DNA of 64,000 nucleotides from Emcibacter sp. (GCA_021774785.1 JAJFIQ010000019.1:310001-374000); one strand, 5' to 3'. Positions 1 through 9,007 are shown, numbered from the stretch's first letter. Notes: a model not told the origin generated them from the sequence alone. Made by a program: numbers and translations.

Positions 1-938
1 AAAATAATTTCATGCCGCAAACCGGAAAAATCACGCATTTTTCATGTCCTGAACAGGGGCAGTATTTCAGACTTGATACGGGGGTTCAGACGGGTGATGA
101 GGTCAGCATTTATTATGATCCGATGATTGCCAAACTTATTGTATGGAGCCGAGACCGTGATGGTGCACTTCGACAGATGAGTAAAGCGATAGAGGGGACG
201 GCAGTAGCCGGATTGAAATGTAATCTGGAGTTCCTCGCCCGTATCATTCTTCATCCGGCTTTCAGGAAGGCTGATCTGGATACAGGTTTTATCGAGCGAT
301 ACGCCAAAGACCTTTTGCCAGAAACCAGACGAGCAGACCCAAATATATTGGCCCTTGCCAGCATGGTAGAGCTTGAACCCCACAGGTCAGGAGGTGACCC
401 TTGGGAATTCAGTGATGGCTGGCGCATGAATTTGAATTTAAGAACAAAAATCACCTTTGTAGATCACGATGAAGCCCGGGATATTTTGGTTACTTACCGT
501 GAAAATGATTTCCTTTTGTTGATTGAGGAGACTGAATTAGAGGTCAAAATTTTGCGTCATGATGGGGTCAATCTTGATATTATGGTGGATGGGCACAAGG
601 TATCGGCCAAAGTCATTAAGGATGGGCAGGATTTTACTATCTTCCACAATGCTATGGTAAGCCACTTGCACCATTATCTAGCCGGTGCAGAGGGTGAGGA
701 CGAGGATGGCGGCAGCGGCGTTATCACCACCCCAATGCCGGGCAAGGTGACACAGATTATGGTGAAGGACGGCGATCAGGTTGAACAGGGCCAGCCCCTG
801 ATGGTCCTTGAAGCAATGAAAATGGAACATACCATTAAAGCACAGGTCAATGGCAGGGTAGAAGGGTTTAATCTGTCTGTTGCTGATCAGGTAACGGACG
901 GTGAGATACTGATCCGAATTATTGAGGAAGAAGAATGA
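1..938 (+). CDS. mccA: Methylcrotonyl-CoA carboxylase, biotin-containing alpha subunit (3' part only)
   Basis: This is the C-terminal part of a biotin carboxylase/biotin carrier protein; the frame is open to the left edge, so the ATP-grasp domain lies upstream of the window and the ATG at 12 is internal. About 110 residues of the biotin-carboxylase C-domain come first, then a linker/BT region, then a biotinyl domain with the EAMKMEH motif; the biotinylated lysine codon is 819-821. The subunit carboxylates biotin for 3-methylcrotonyl-CoA carboxylation in leucine breakdown. Substrate assignment rests on the next two genes (HMG-CoA lyase, isovaleryl-CoA dehydrogenase); by sequence alone it could be another acyl-CoA carboxylase. 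Its stop overlaps the next start (ATGA at 935-938), so the genes are translationally coupled. Confidence 0.9.
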   Translation, partial: NNFMPQTGKITHFSCPEQGQYFRLDTGVQTGDEVSIYYDPMIAKLIVWSRDRDGALRQMSKAIEGTAVAGLKCNLEFLARIILHPAFRKADLDTGFIERYAKDLLPETRRADPNILALASMVELEPHRSGGDPWEFSDGWRMNLNLRTKITFVDHDEARDILVTYRENDFLLLIEETELEVKILRHDGVNLDIMVDGHKVSAKVIKDGQDFTIFHNAMVSHLHHYLAGAEGEDEDGGSGVITTPMPGKVTQIMVKDGDQVEQGQPLMVLEAMKMEHTIKAQVNGRVEGFNLSVADQVTDGEILIRIIEEEE

Positions 939-1837
939 CGGCGCCATCAACAGTTCGCCTTTATGAAGTTGGCCCCCGGGACGGATTGCAAAACGAGCAA
1001 AAAACCGTCCCGACAGAGGTTAAAGTCGCCTTGATCGAACGATTGGCCGATGCAGGCTTTAATAAAATTGAGGCTACAAGTTTTGTCTCCCCGAAATGGG
1101 TGCCACAAATGGCAGACAGCCAACAGGTTATGTCGGGAATTTCCCGTAAAGCAGGCGTGGATTATCCGGTTCTGACACCAAACCTGAAGGGACTGGAAGC
1201 CGCATTAGAGGCTGGGGTAACAGAAGTGGCAATCTTTGGTGCCGCATCGGAAAGCTTTAGCCAGAAGAATATAAACTGTTCTGTGCAGAAGAGTTTGGAA
1301 CGGTTTAAGCCGATCATGGATCGGGCCAGTCAGGAGAATATTGCTGTTCGCGGTTATGTTTCCTGTGTGGTGGGCTGTCCTTATGAGGGTGCTATTGATC
1401 CGGTGGTCGTGGCGGATGTGGCCCATAAGATGCACGACATGGGATGTTATGAAATATCGCTGGGTGATACCATCGGTGTTGGAACACCGATGGATATTTG
1501 TACCATGTTAAACGTTGTTATGGATCAGTTGCCCATCGAAAAATTGGCCCTTCATTGCCATGATACCTATGGTCAGGCCCTGGCCAATATTCTGGCGGGG
1601 CTGGATATGGGGATTTCGGTAATTGACAGTTCTGTAGCAGGTTTGGGTGGTTGTCCCTATGCGGCTGGCGCATCGGGCAATGTGGCAACTGAAGACGTGC
1701 TTTACATGCTGAATGGTATGGGTATTGACACAGGCGTGGATCTTGAAAAAGTGATCGACACAGCCTGGTTTATTTCAGATTTTCTGGGGAGGGCGCCTGA
1801 TTCTAAGGTGGCCGTAGCCCGTGGTAACAAACAATAG
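935..1837 (+). CDS. mvaB: Hydroxymethylglutaryl-CoA lyase
   Basis: The 300-residue TIM-barrel protein cleaves 3-hydroxy-3-methylglutaryl-CoA into acetoacetate and acetyl-CoA, the last step of leucine degradation. The N-terminal [10 protein letters not shown] motif (residues 12-21) carries the catalytic Arg/Asp, the metal-binding LHCHD lies at 206-210, and the signature loop GLGGCPYA contains the catalytic cysteine C240. Length and motifs fit bacterial HMG-CoA lyases throughout. The start overlaps the carboxylase stop by four bases, and isovaleryl-CoA dehydrogenase follows after 15 bases, so all three form one leucine-catabolic operon. Confidence 0.95.
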   Translation: MTAPSTVRLYEVGPRDGLQNEQKTVPTEVKVALIERLADAGFNKIEATSFVSPKWVPQMADSQQVMSGISRKAGVDYPVLTPNLKGLEAALEAGVTEVAIFGAASESFSQKNINCSVQKSLERFKPIMDRASQENIAVRGYVSCVVGCPYEGAIDPVVVADVAHKMHDMGCYEISLGDTIGVGTPMDICTMLNVVMDQLPIEKLALHCHDTYGQALANILAGLDMGISVIDSSVAGLGGCPYAAGASGNVATEDVLYMLNGMGIDTGVDLEKVIDTAWFISDFLGRAPDSKVAVARGNKQ

Positions 1838-1852
1838 AAAAGGACCGAAGAG

Positions 1853-3019
1853 ATGGTTTCCTATCCAACATTGAATTTTAATCTAGGTGAAGACATAGAC
1901 ATGCTGAGAGATGCGGTGTCAAGTTTTGCCAGCAAAGAGCTGGCGCCACTTGCAGAAAAAATTGATGCCACCAACACTTTTCCGGAAGGATTTTGGCGCA
2001 AGATGGGCGACCTTGGCATCTTGGGTGTTACGGTAGACGAAGAATATGGCGGCGTGAAAATGGGATATCTGGCCCATACCATCTGTATGGAAGAAATCTC
2101 ACGGGCTTCTGCAAGTGTTGGTCTTAGTTATGGTGCTCACTCCAATCTTTGTGTTAATCAGATCAGCCGCAACGGCAATGAGGCTCAGAAGCATAAATAT
2201 TTGCCAAAATTGATAAGCGGCGACCATGTGGGTGCTCTTGCCATGAGCGAGCCCGGTGCCGGTTCCGATGTGGTCAGCATGAAACTGCGTGCGGAAAAGA
2301 ATGGTGACAGATATATTCTGAATGGGAATAAAATGTGGATTACCAATGGTCCGGATGCGGATACATTGGTGGTTTACGCCAAGACCGATATGGCGGCGGG
2401 ACCAAGAGGGATTACGGCCTTTATTATTGAAAAGGACTTTAAAGGATTCTCCACAGCGCAGAAATTGGATAAGTTGGGTATGCGTGGCTCAAATACCTGT
2501 GAATTGGTGTTTCAGGACTGTGAAGTGCCTGAAGCGAATGTACTTGGCCAGCTTGATGGCGGGGTGCGCGTGCTTATGTCCGGTCTTGATTATGAAAGGG
2601 TTGTCCTTAGTGGTGGACCCGTGGGTATCATGCAGGCATGCTTAGATGTGGTGTTGCCCTATATTCATGATCGCAAGCAGTTTGGTACGCCCATTGGCGA
2701 ATTTCAACTTATGCAGGGCAAGATTGCAGATATGTATACGGAACTTGCGGCCTGTCGCTCTTATGTCTATGCGGTTGCGGCAGCTTGCGATAGGGGCGAG
2801 ACCACCCGTAAGGACGCGGCGGGATGTATTCTATATTCCGCAGAAAAAGCTACTCAAATGGCATTGCAGGCCATACAGGCCCTTGGTGGCAACGGTTATA
2901 TCAATGAATTCTCCACAGGTCGGCTGTTGCGGGATGCCAAGCTTTATGAAATTGGTGCCGGAACCAGTGAAATACGACGTATGCTAATTGGGCGGGAATT
3001 ATTTGGCGAAACCATGTGA
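1853..3019 (+). CDS. ivd: Isovaleryl-CoA dehydrogenase
   Basis: A 388-residue FAD-dependent acyl-CoA dehydrogenase that oxidises isovaleryl-CoA to 3-methylcrotonyl-CoA. The FAD/substrate signature [12 protein letters not shown] is at residues 129-140. The catalytic base is E248 in LDYERVV, the isovaleryl-type position. The position used in medium-chain enzymes is glycine here (YEIGAGTSE, 365-373), which separates Ivd from general acyl-CoA dehydrogenases. An AAAAGGA ribosome site precedes the ATG. It is the third gene of the leucine operon; the order carboxylase-lyase-Ivd differs from the common arrangement with ivd first, and mccB is not in view. Confidence 0.93.
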   Translation: MVSYPTLNFNLGEDIDMLRDAVSSFASKELAPLAEKIDATNTFPEGFWRKMGDLGILGVTVDEEYGGVKMGYLAHTICMEEISRASASVGLSYGAHSNLCVNQISRNGNEAQKHKYLPKLISGDHVGALAMSEPGAGSDVVSMKLRAEKNGDRYILNGNKMWITNGPDADTLVVYAKTDMAAGPRGITAFIIEKDFKGFSTAQKLDKLGMRGSNTCELVFQDCEVPEANVLGQLDGGVRVLMSGLDYERVVLSGGPVGIMQACLDVVLPYIHDRKQFGTPIGEFQLMQGKIADMYTELAACRSYVYAVAAACDRGETTRKDAAGCILYSAEKATQMALQAIQALGGNGYINEFSTGRLLRDAKLYEIGAGTSEIRRMLIGRELFGETM

Positions 3020-3089
3020 TTTTATTGAACATATTAATTACAAGTAGGATTAGAATAGACTTTGTCGGTTTTTATTGTAATAATTAATA

Positions 3090-3563
3090 ATGTTCAAGCT
3101 CAAATCGCATTCTTTATCTGATCCTATTTCTTTGGTTGAAATGCCAGAAGAGCATCCAGCACGTCTGTTTTATGACTATTGGTTTGTGTTGTGTGAGGGG
3201 AAGAAATTTGCCAAGAAGTCAGATTTTGACCCCAGTAAGATTCCTGTCTTGCTACCCAATATTGCCATCGTCCAACTGCATTGGGCACGCCAGAAATTAG
3301 ACCCTGTTCTTAAATTGGCAGGAGAACGTTTTTATGAGCTTGGTAAGGTAAGCAGTGGCCAAAGAGTGCAGGATATTTTCCCCGAGAAGGAATATAGTAT
3401 TCGCTGTAGCCTTTATGCTAAAATAGCAAAACAGCCACAGGTATCCTTTTACAATATGCAGATCCCTTTTGAGAGCCGTGAATTCATTAATGTCAAAAAA
3501 GGAATTTTTCCCTTCAGCAGTGATAACAAGAAAGTAGACCATCTCTTTCTTGTTATCGACTGA
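3090..3563 (+). CDS. PAS_5-type domain protein, function unknown
   Basis: The 157-residue protein has the layout of the small alphaproteobacterial PAS_5 family: an aromatic N-terminal segment (RLFYDYWFVL), then the K/R-x-DFDP..IP.LLPNI element around residues 43-58, then a beta-rich remainder. Such proteins are single sensory-type domains with no effector attached; ligand and partner are unknown. A second, diverged member is at 30697-31200. No clear ribosome site precedes the ATG at 3090, so the start is uncertain. The gene converges on the AI-2E permease with two bases between the stops. No helix-turn-helix, kinase or GGDEF part is present. Confidence 0.7.
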   Translation: MFKLKSHSLSDPISLVEMPEEHPARLFYDYWFVLCEGKKFAKKSDFDPSKIPVLLPNIAIVQLHWARQKLDPVLKLAGERFYELGKVSSGQRVQDIFPEKEYSIRCSLYAKIAKQPQVSFYNMQIPFESREFINVKKGIFPFSSDNKKVDHLFLVID

Positions 3564-3565
3564 AG

Positions 3566-4624
3566 CTAATCTCCGACCATAATACTATCCCGTGGTCTGA
3601 TATTGCCGTCTTGAGATAGCATGATGGCGATGGGCTTGGTTTTTGAGAATTGTGAGAAAATAATCATCAGGATTACGGTAAAAGGCACGCTCAGGAACAT
3701 ACCCGCAATTCCCCATATGCTCCCCCAAAGTGCCAGAGATAACATGACCACAAGCGGGCTTAGGTTAAGGCTGTTGCCCATAAGCTTTGGTTCCAGAATA
3801 TTACCTATGGCCATCTGAATGACCACCAAAGAGATAATGACAATGAAGAACGGACTGAAAGTGTCAAACTGAACAAGGCTTAGCAGAGATGGGAAAAGCA
3901 CCGCCAGCATTGAACCCACTGTTGGGATAAAATTGAGCAGGAAGATAAAGAATGCCCAGAAGCTGGCATTATTAACCCCTACCGTCACCAGCACAAGATA
4001 ACAGGCCCCGCCGGTCAGCGCACTGACAAAGGTTTTGACTCCGATATAGGTTTTTACGTCAGCGGAAATATGCTCAAGGATATTAAAGACGGTATCCTTA
4101 TGTGGGGAACCCGCTAACAGCCGGTTGAGTTTGGCATCAAAATATTTCTGTTCAAGCATTAAAAACAAGACATAGATCATGATAAGGCTGGCACTACCAG
4201 CAAGGGAAGCCAGTGTCCCAGCAAGATTGGTAATGAATGGCCCCAAGCTTATCTGGCTGAACACCTGAGCGATATTGGGCTCCTTGTCAATGCCGAATAT
4301 ATCAAATATTTTTGCAGTAAGTTTGGTGAAGTTTTCCTGATAGAGCGGGGCGGCTTCTTTAACTTCTGTAATATTGCTGCTGATCATGCCGACAAGAAAA
4401 TTAAGGACGAGCATGATGGTCAGCAGCGAAGCAATATAGCTCGCCCAGCGGGGAACCTGCCATTTACCAAGGGTGATTTTATGGTAATAATCTGACAGGA
4501 TATTGATCAGATACCAAATGGCTATGCTGATCATGAATGGCACTAGCAGGTCCCGACCAATGACCATGATATAAACTGTAAGGGATATTAAACCCAGTCC
4601 ACCCGCATAGGATAAAACACCCAT
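3566..4624 (-). CDS. AI-2E family transporter (PerM-like)
   Basis: A 352-residue polytopic inner-membrane protein with the AI-2E/PerM organisation: paired helices near the N-terminus (about residues 5-45), a hydrophobic segment near 60-85, an amphipathic soluble stretch, then a block of helices from about 150 on, including the conserved FLLNFIPTVGS loop (about 228-238). Members export small molecules or ions (autoinducer-2 in some, Na+/H+ exchange in others); the substrate here cannot be read from sequence. GGAGG six bases before the ATG supports the start. It is transcribed alone, with its 3' end abutting the PAS_5 gene. Confidence 0.85.
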   Translation of the reverse strand: MGVLSYAGGLGLISLTVYIMVIGRDLLVPFMISIAIWYLINILSDYYHKITLGKWQVPRWASYIASLLTIMLVLNFLVGMISSNITEVKEAAPLYQENFTKLTAKIFDIFGIDKEPNIAQVFSQISLGPFITNLAGTLASLAGSASLIMIYVLFLMLEQKYFDAKLNRLLAGSPHKDTVFNILEHISADVKTYIGVKTFVSALTGGACYLVLVTVGVNNASFWAFFIFLLNFIPTVGSMLAVLFPSLLSLVQFDTFSPFFIVIISLVVIQMAIGNILEPKLMGNSLNLSPLVVMLSLALWGSIWGIAGMFLSVPFTVILMIIFSQFSKTKPIAIMLSQDGNIRPRDSIMVGD

Positions 4625-4768
4625 CCAGTACCTCCCGCCTTATTTTCCTTTATTTGACGGGATGATTGTCCCGTTTTGTAAAGGAAAGGTCAAGTTATGT
4701 TTTAATATATGGCGGGCATTAATTGCAGCTTAAAATTGTAGTCACTGTATATTTTTCACTAATTGTTC

Positions 4769-4796
4769 TTGCATTATTCTTATTTATACCTATTAT
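4769..4796 (+). promoter_or_regulatory. Candidate sigma-70 promoter for the lysis-type cassette
   Basis: TTGCAT at 4769-4774 and TATTAT at 4791-4796 are separated by 16 bases, about 50 bases upstream of the ATG at 4844. Both hexamers are imperfect and the region is AT-rich, so this is a plausible reading, not proof. Confidence 0.35.
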
Positions 4797-4843
4797 AGGG
4801 AAATAGATTCGGTAACTGAGTAATCAAATAGGGGTATTAAAGT

Positions 4844-5467
4844 ATGTTTGAAGAATTAGATGAAGTATCTGCATCAGAAATAAAATCTTCGGAAAATAAT
4901 ATGAGTGATATTCAAGCAAAATCATTTAAAAAAATCCGGAAAATTCGCAAAAAAATTAATAAAAAAAATCCCTTAAAAAAATCCCTTGATTTAAAAGCTA
5001 AAAACTTGCTGGAATTAACGCATGATAAAGCTTCTCTTGGCCCTACAAAAGAAACCGCTGCCAAATTAAGGCAGGATCCACTGGTGCGATTCAAGAATGC
5101 TAATATCCTTAATGATCAGCAAATATGGGCCTTTCAGCGTATTAGACGCGCAGTAGTGCTCATTACAGATGGCACACAGGTACGCACCTCCCGCTTTAAT
5201 GGTGTTGTTGTGCAAACCAGCCGACAGGCTGTTCATATTGAAAGTGATTACGAGATCAAAATCAAAAATCAATATAGCTGTTGGATAGATTGTATGACGG
5301 CGACACAATATCAGGCGGGGCCAGTGCTTGATATCATCATTGATGAGATGTCTTTAAATGCCGCTGATCGCAAATGGGGCAAGAGAAAAGGTTGGGCTAA
5401 AAGCCACCTACAGTCGTCTCTTGATCTTTACGGTGTTTTTCCAACTTCTCATAATAGGAATAAATAG
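4844..5467 (+). CDS. DUF6456-like small basic protein
   Basis: A 207-residue protein with a very basic, disordered-looking N-terminus (Lys-rich, about residues 27-55, encoded by several A-runs) and a folded C-terminal half from about residue 80. The latter runs DPLVRF...ILNDQQ..AFQRIRRA and ends in ADRKWGKRKGWAKSHLQ...LDLYG. This resembles the DUF6456 domain of alphaproteobacterial proteins, which ends in a similar R-x-GW...LALDRL-x-HYG helix and, to my knowledge, occurs in the GTA activator GafA. The match is by eye and weak. It lies just upstream of an M15 peptidase and a 3-TM holin, so it may regulate or belong to that cassette. A phage-derived small DNA-binding protein is the main alternative. 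Confidence 0.5.
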   Translation: MFEELDEVSASEIKSSENNMSDIQAKSFKKIRKIRKKINKKNPLKKSLDLKAKNLLELTHDKASLGPTKETAAKLRQDPLVRFKNANILNDQQIWAFQRIRRAVVLITDGTQVRTSRFNGVVVQTSRQAVHIESDYEIKIKNQYSCWIDCMTATQYQAGPVLDIIIDEMSLNAADRKWGKRKGWAKSHLQSSLDLYGVFPTSHNRNK

Positions 5468-5471
5468 GAAA

Positions 5472-5912
5472 ATGGTTTCTAAGCATTTCAGTCTTGCAGA
5501 ATTAACCCGTAGCACCATAGCTCTGCGCCATGGAATCATCAACGTACCTGAACCAGAGGAAGTTATCAATTTGACCAGGCTTGCCACAAATATTCTGGAG
5601 CCGGTGAGGCAGCATTTCAATATTCCCTTTAGCCCGTCCAGTGCGTATCGGTCAATGGTGGTTAACCGGCTGGTGGGATCTGCGAACAGTTCTCAGCATG
5701 TTACCGGCCACGCAGCAGATTTTGAAATACCAATCATTGCCAATGACGATTTGGCCCATTGGATTAAGGAAAACCTGACATTTGATCAATTGATATTGGA
5801 ATTTCATCACCCGGATGAGCCGAAAAGTGGATGGGTACATTGTTCTTACCACGCGGGATCCAACAGAAACCAAAGCCTGATTTTTGACGGCAGCAATTAC
5901 AGGGAGTTTTAA
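5472..5912 (+). CDS. M15 family peptidoglycan peptidase (endolysin-like)
   Basis: A 146-residue D-Ala-D-Ala carboxypeptidase-type (Peptidase_M15_3) domain that would cut peptidoglycan stem peptides. Zinc ligands are visible: H76 in SSQHVTGHA, D83 in AADFEI and H123 in GWVHCSYH. The start at 5472 is chosen because TAGGAAA precedes it and the homology (KHFSLAELTRS) begins at once; a longer in-frame start at 5358 would overlap the previous gene by over 100 bases. There is no signal peptide, as in phage endolysins that need a holin, and a holin gene follows one base after its stop. The small size and context favour a lysis role over cell-wall maintenance. Confidence 0.85.
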   Translation: MVSKHFSLAELTRSTIALRHGIINVPEPEEVINLTRLATNILEPVRQHFNIPFSPSSAYRSMVVNRLVGSANSSQHVTGHAADFEIPIIANDDLAHWIKENLTFDQLILEFHHPDEPKSGWVHCSYHAGSNRNQSLIFDGSNYREF

Positions 5913-5913
5913 T

Positions 5914-6324
5914 ATGGGACTTTTATCAAATTTGTTTGGTGGTCCGACCATTGATGCGGTCTCCGCCGTTGGTAATGTGGTTGATCAGCTATTCACCAGT
6001 GATGAGGAAAAGGCACAGGCAGCGATACTCATGGAAAAAATTAGCCAGAAACCACAAATTTTACAGTCTGAGATAAACCGGATCGAGGCCGGACATCGTT
6101 CGCTTTTTGTTGCCGGATGGCGGCCTTTCATCGGGTGGGTATGCGGGGTGGGGTTCCTGTGGGCTTTTCTCCTGCATCCTTTGTTTGAATGGATAGTGGC
6201 CCTTCGGGGGCTGGATATCATAGCACCGGGTATAGTCACTGATAATATGATGGAACTGGTCTTGGCATTGCTTGGTCTTGGCACATTGCGCAGCGTTGAA
6301 AAAATGTCCGGACGCAGTAAATGA
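5914..6324 (+). CDS. Three-TM holin of the gene-transfer-agent release type
   Basis: A 136-residue protein matching the GTA_holin_3TM family pattern: N-terminal LLSNLFGGPTIDAV, an amphipathic helix with EEKAQAAILMEKI, the conserved EAGHRSLFVAGWRPFIGWVCG segment (about 59-78), then a membrane hairpin and a last hydrophobic helix near 113-124. Such proteins permeabilise the inner membrane so that endolysin reaches the wall. ATG 5914 is preferred over 5884 because AGGGAG sits eight bases upstream and the longer start would lie inside the peptidase gene. With the M15 gene it makes a two-gene lysis module; no capsid, tail or packaging genes are nearby. Confidence 0.85.
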   Translation: MGLLSNLFGGPTIDAVSAVGNVVDQLFTSDEEKAQAAILMEKISQKPQILQSEINRIEAGHRSLFVAGWRPFIGWVCGVGFLWAFLLHPLFEWIVALRGLDIIAPGIVTDNMMELVLALLGLGTLRSVEKMSGRSK

Positions 6325-6395
6325 TTTATCTGTTGCATTAGATCCCTCAATGGGGGAAACTTGTCCTATGTTTCATTGCAACAGGGGTTAAATTA

Positions 6396-7106
6396 ATGAA
6401 AAAAATATTTATCGGTATTGCCGTTATTTTTGTCATCATAATCGGTGTTTTGGTTTACGGTGCTTCACAGTCGGGGTCAATTATTCAGGAAGCGGTTCTT
6501 GAATATGCGCCGCCCGCAACGGGTGCCGACGTCACCCTTGATAAAGTCAACGTGTCCATTTTGGGGGGCAATGCAGGACTTAGTGGTCTAACAGTTGGCA
6601 ATCCCAAGGGCTTTAAATCCGATTATGCCTTTAAGGTTGCGGATGTTGGGGTAAAAATTGATATGGCCTCTCTTGCCAGCGATATTATTAGAATTGAAGA
6701 GGTTCGCATAGACGGCGCAGATTTGATTTATGAAATCGGCACCAAGGGTAATAACATCAGCAGAATTCAAAAAAATATTGAAGCCTACACCCAAAGCTTG
6801 GTGGGGGAATCATCGGAATCCTCTGGTTCAGGAGGCGAAGCCAAGTTTATTGTTGATCATATCTATATAACGGGCACCAAGGTAAAGCTCGCATCGGACC
6901 TGTTGGGTGGTAAGGGCGTGGCACTGCCTCTGCCGAATATTCATCTTACGGATATTGGCACAGAGGAAAAGGCTGCTTCCGCCGGTGAGGTCGGCTCCAA
7001 GGTTTTCGGCGCGGTGAATAGTGGCCTAAGCAAGATCATCACAAAGGATATGATTAAAGGCACCCTGTCTGGGGTGAAGAAAAAGCTCGGTGATATTTTT
7101 AAATAA
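6396..7106 (+). CDS. AsmA-like membrane-anchored protein
   Basis: A 236-residue protein with one N-terminal membrane anchor (about residues 4-23) followed by a periplasmic beta-rich domain. The run VTLDKVNVSILGGNAGLSGLTVGNPKGF and the later RIEEVRIDGADLIYEIG resemble short AsmA/DUF748-type repeats, a fold linked to lipid transfer or outer-membrane assembly. It is far shorter than AsmA itself (about 600 residues), so only one module is present. AGGGG lies before the ATG. It stands alone between the holin and the LemA gene; its specific role is unknown. Confidence 0.6.
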   Translation: MKKIFIGIAVIFVIIIGVLVYGASQSGSIIQEAVLEYAPPATGADVTLDKVNVSILGGNAGLSGLTVGNPKGFKSDYAFKVADVGVKIDMASLASDIIRIEEVRIDGADLIYEIGTKGNNISRIQKNIEAYTQSLVGESSESSGSGGEAKFIVDHIYITGTKVKLASDLLGGKGVALPLPNIHLTDIGTEEKAASAGEVGSKVFGAVNSGLSKIITKDMIKGTLSGVKKKLGDIFK

Positions 7107-7123
7107 ATATTAGACTGGATTCA

Positions 7124-7155
7124 GGGCGGCCCTATCCGTTTGCATTGTGCCGCCC
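7124..7155 (+). other. Intergenic hairpin after the AsmA-like gene
   Basis: GGGCGGC (7124-7130) and GCCGCCC (7149-7155) form a perfect 7-bp stem with an 18-base loop, directly before the LemA gene. No T-run follows, so it is not a classical terminator. It could be a Rho-assisted stop or an mRNA-stabilising structure. Confidence 0.4.
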
Positions 7156-7201
7156 ATGGGGCCACATTAAGATCAGAGTCAAACATTGAAGGGGACTTAC
7201 T

Positions 7202-7765
7202 ATGATTATTCTCGCTGTCATCGGGGGCATTCTCGCCATAGGCTACTTCTGGTATGTGTCGCTGGTCGGCAAAAAAAACAGTGCGCTGGAGGCCCTGTCC
7301 TCCATTGATGTGCAGTTAAAAAAACGTCATGATCTATTGCCGAATATCTTGAAAATAGCCAAAAAATTCATGGATCATGAAAAAGACCTTATGACCAGAG
7401 TAACAGAAATGCGCGCCCAAGCGGGGAAGAGCTATGATCGTAATAATTCGGATGATGTTACGGGGCACCTACAGGCCGAAAGCGGACTTCAATCGGCCAT
7501 GATGCAGTTTTTTGCCGTTGCGGAAAATTACCCTGACCTGAAATCCAATCAGAATATGATCCGGGCGCAGGAGACATTTGAGGAAGTGGAAGGCCATATC
7601 TCGGCCGCCCGACGGTTCTATAACGCCTCCGTCACATCGCTCAATAATGCGGTGCAAATCTTCCCCGGCAGCATGATCGCGGGCATGGCCAATATCACCA
7701 GCATGCCCTATTTTGAAATGGCAGAGGTGGAAAAGAAGCCCGTTGACGCTTCAGATTTTCTTTAA
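7202..7765 (+). CDS. LemA family protein
   Basis: A 187-residue LemA protein: an N-terminal membrane helix (about residues 2-18) followed by a long helical bundle with the family's YN/NALEALSSIDVQLKKRHDLLPN and later RRFYNASVTSLNNAVQIFPG segments. LemA proteins are membrane-tethered coiled-coil proteins of unsettled function. Strong AAGGGGA ribosome site. The DUF3137 gene follows 9 bases later, a pairing that is common for LemA, so the two probably work together at the membrane. Confidence 0.92.
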   Translation: MIILAVIGGILAIGYFWYVSLVGKKNSALEALSSIDVQLKKRHDLLPNILKIAKKFMDHEKDLMTRVTEMRAQAGKSYDRNNSDDVTGHLQAESGLQSAMMQFFAVAENYPDLKSNQNMIRAQETFEEVEGHISAARRFYNASVTSLNNAVQIFPGSMIAGMANITSMPYFEMAEVEKKPVDASDFL

Positions 7766-7774
7766 AGGCAGGAT

Positions 7775-8752
7775 ATGACGCATCCATCACCATGGGGCAG
7801 TAAAGAGGAAGTGGAATATCCCACAATGGCGGGTTTTCAGTCCTTTTATAATCGTGACCTGAAGGGCGAACTGGCGGCACTTGAGCTGGAACGTCCGGCT
7901 AAGCTCAGAACATTCTGTCTTTGTGTCGGGGCGGCGGTGTCAGTGGGTATTACCATCGCCTTTGTGGTGATGACCATGACCACTATGGAACCGGATATCT
8001 TAATTGTTGTCGTCATGGCGGTGGCGGGTATCGGTTATCTGGCCTACAGGCCGCTTGCCAAGTTACAGCAGGACGCCAAGGTACGAACCATGACTTGCCT
8101 ATGCCGGTTTTTGGGCTTGAATTATCACCTGAAACCACTTGGTGTATCCCTCACGCGGATGGGCGAACTTGACCTGATCCCGACCTATAATGAGAGAAAA
8201 CTGGAAGACCAGATTGAGGGCGATGTCAGGGGCGTTGATTTTGGCCTCTATGAAGCCAAACTGATTAAGAAAACCCGCGACAGCAAGGGCCGCACGCGCC
8301 GTAAAACGGTCTTTCGCGGTCTACTATGTGAATTTGATTTTCACAAGGATTTCAAAGGCACGACGATCATCACCAAGGACCATACAAAGTTTGGTAATTT
8401 CTTCGCCAAATTTGGCAAAATCGGCGAGCGCATCAAACTGGAAGACCCGGAGTTTGAAAGCCTGTTCGAGGTTTACGGCACCGATCAGGTGGAAAGCCGC
8501 TATCTTCTGACCCCCGCCTTCATGGAACGCGCCCGTGATTTGAGCGAGGCCGTCGGTCCCCGTAACCTGCAATTGGCATTTGATAAGGGACGGCTATTAT
8601 TGGCTATTAAAAAAGGCGACAACAGCTTCGAAGGTGGAAGCGCTTTCTCCGACCTCACCGACATCACCCGCATTGAGAAGACCATCAAGGAACTGACACT
8701 GATTTATGATGTGGTGGATAAGTTAAGGCTGGAGCTGGAGACGAAGGTTTGA
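7775..8752 (+). CDS. DUF3137 domain membrane protein
   Basis: A 325-residue protein with two adjacent membrane helices near residues 45-90 (SVGITIAFVVM and IVVVMAVAGIGYLA), between a short cytosolic N-terminus (FQSFYNRDLKGELAAL) and a C-terminal soluble domain. The soluble part contains the DUF3137 hallmark FRGLLCEFDFHKDFKGTT and a late EVYGTDQVESRYLLTPAFM stretch. No catalytic motif is evident. It is coupled to lemA, which is the usual context; the biochemical role is unknown. Confidence 0.85.
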   Translation: MTHPSPWGSKEEVEYPTMAGFQSFYNRDLKGELAALELERPAKLRTFCLCVGAAVSVGITIAFVVMTMTTMEPDILIVVVMAVAGIGYLAYRPLAKLQQDAKVRTMTCLCRFLGLNYHLKPLGVSLTRMGELDLIPTYNERKLEDQIEGDVRGVDFGLYEAKLIKKTRDSKGRTRRKTVFRGLLCEFDFHKDFKGTTIITKDHTKFGNFFAKFGKIGERIKLEDPEFESLFEVYGTDQVESRYLLTPAFMERARDLSEAVGPRNLQLAFDKGRLLLAIKKGDNSFEGGSAFSDLTDITRIEKTIKELTLIYDVVDKLRLELETKV

Positions 8753-8805
8753 ATATAGAATATCCACTGATCAACATATAATTATGCATTTTTCCTCTAG
8801 TTGTC

Positions 8806-9007
8806 ACTCCCGCGCAAACGGGAGTCTAGGTCTTTTTTAAGGAGACTGGATTCATGCCTACGCGGGAATAACAATTGGGAGTAAAACGCGGGAATGACGG
8901 TAGTGATGTTGTGTACCTACCTGTCACCCAGAATTTAGTTCAGTGTCCATGCCTGGAACCTCTTAATAATGGTCAGATGGATTCTGAACCAAGTTCAGAA
9001 TGACGAC
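8806..9007. repeat. Degenerate intergenic palindromic repeats (two families)
   Basis: This non-coding gap carries fragments of short palindromic repeats of the kind dispersed in many proteobacterial genomes. One type has GC-rich ends: ACTCCCG/CGGGAGT hairpin at 8806-8825, CTGGATTCATGCCTACGCGG from 8845 on, and CGCGGGAATGACG at 8887-8899. A second type is AT-richer: CTGTCACCCAGAATTTAGTT from 8931 on, and a 9-bp perfect hairpin ATTCTGAAC/GTTCAGAAT at 8981-9001 followed by GACGAC. Copies look decayed and joined head to tail. No gene is seen in 8753-9036. Confidence 0.65.
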
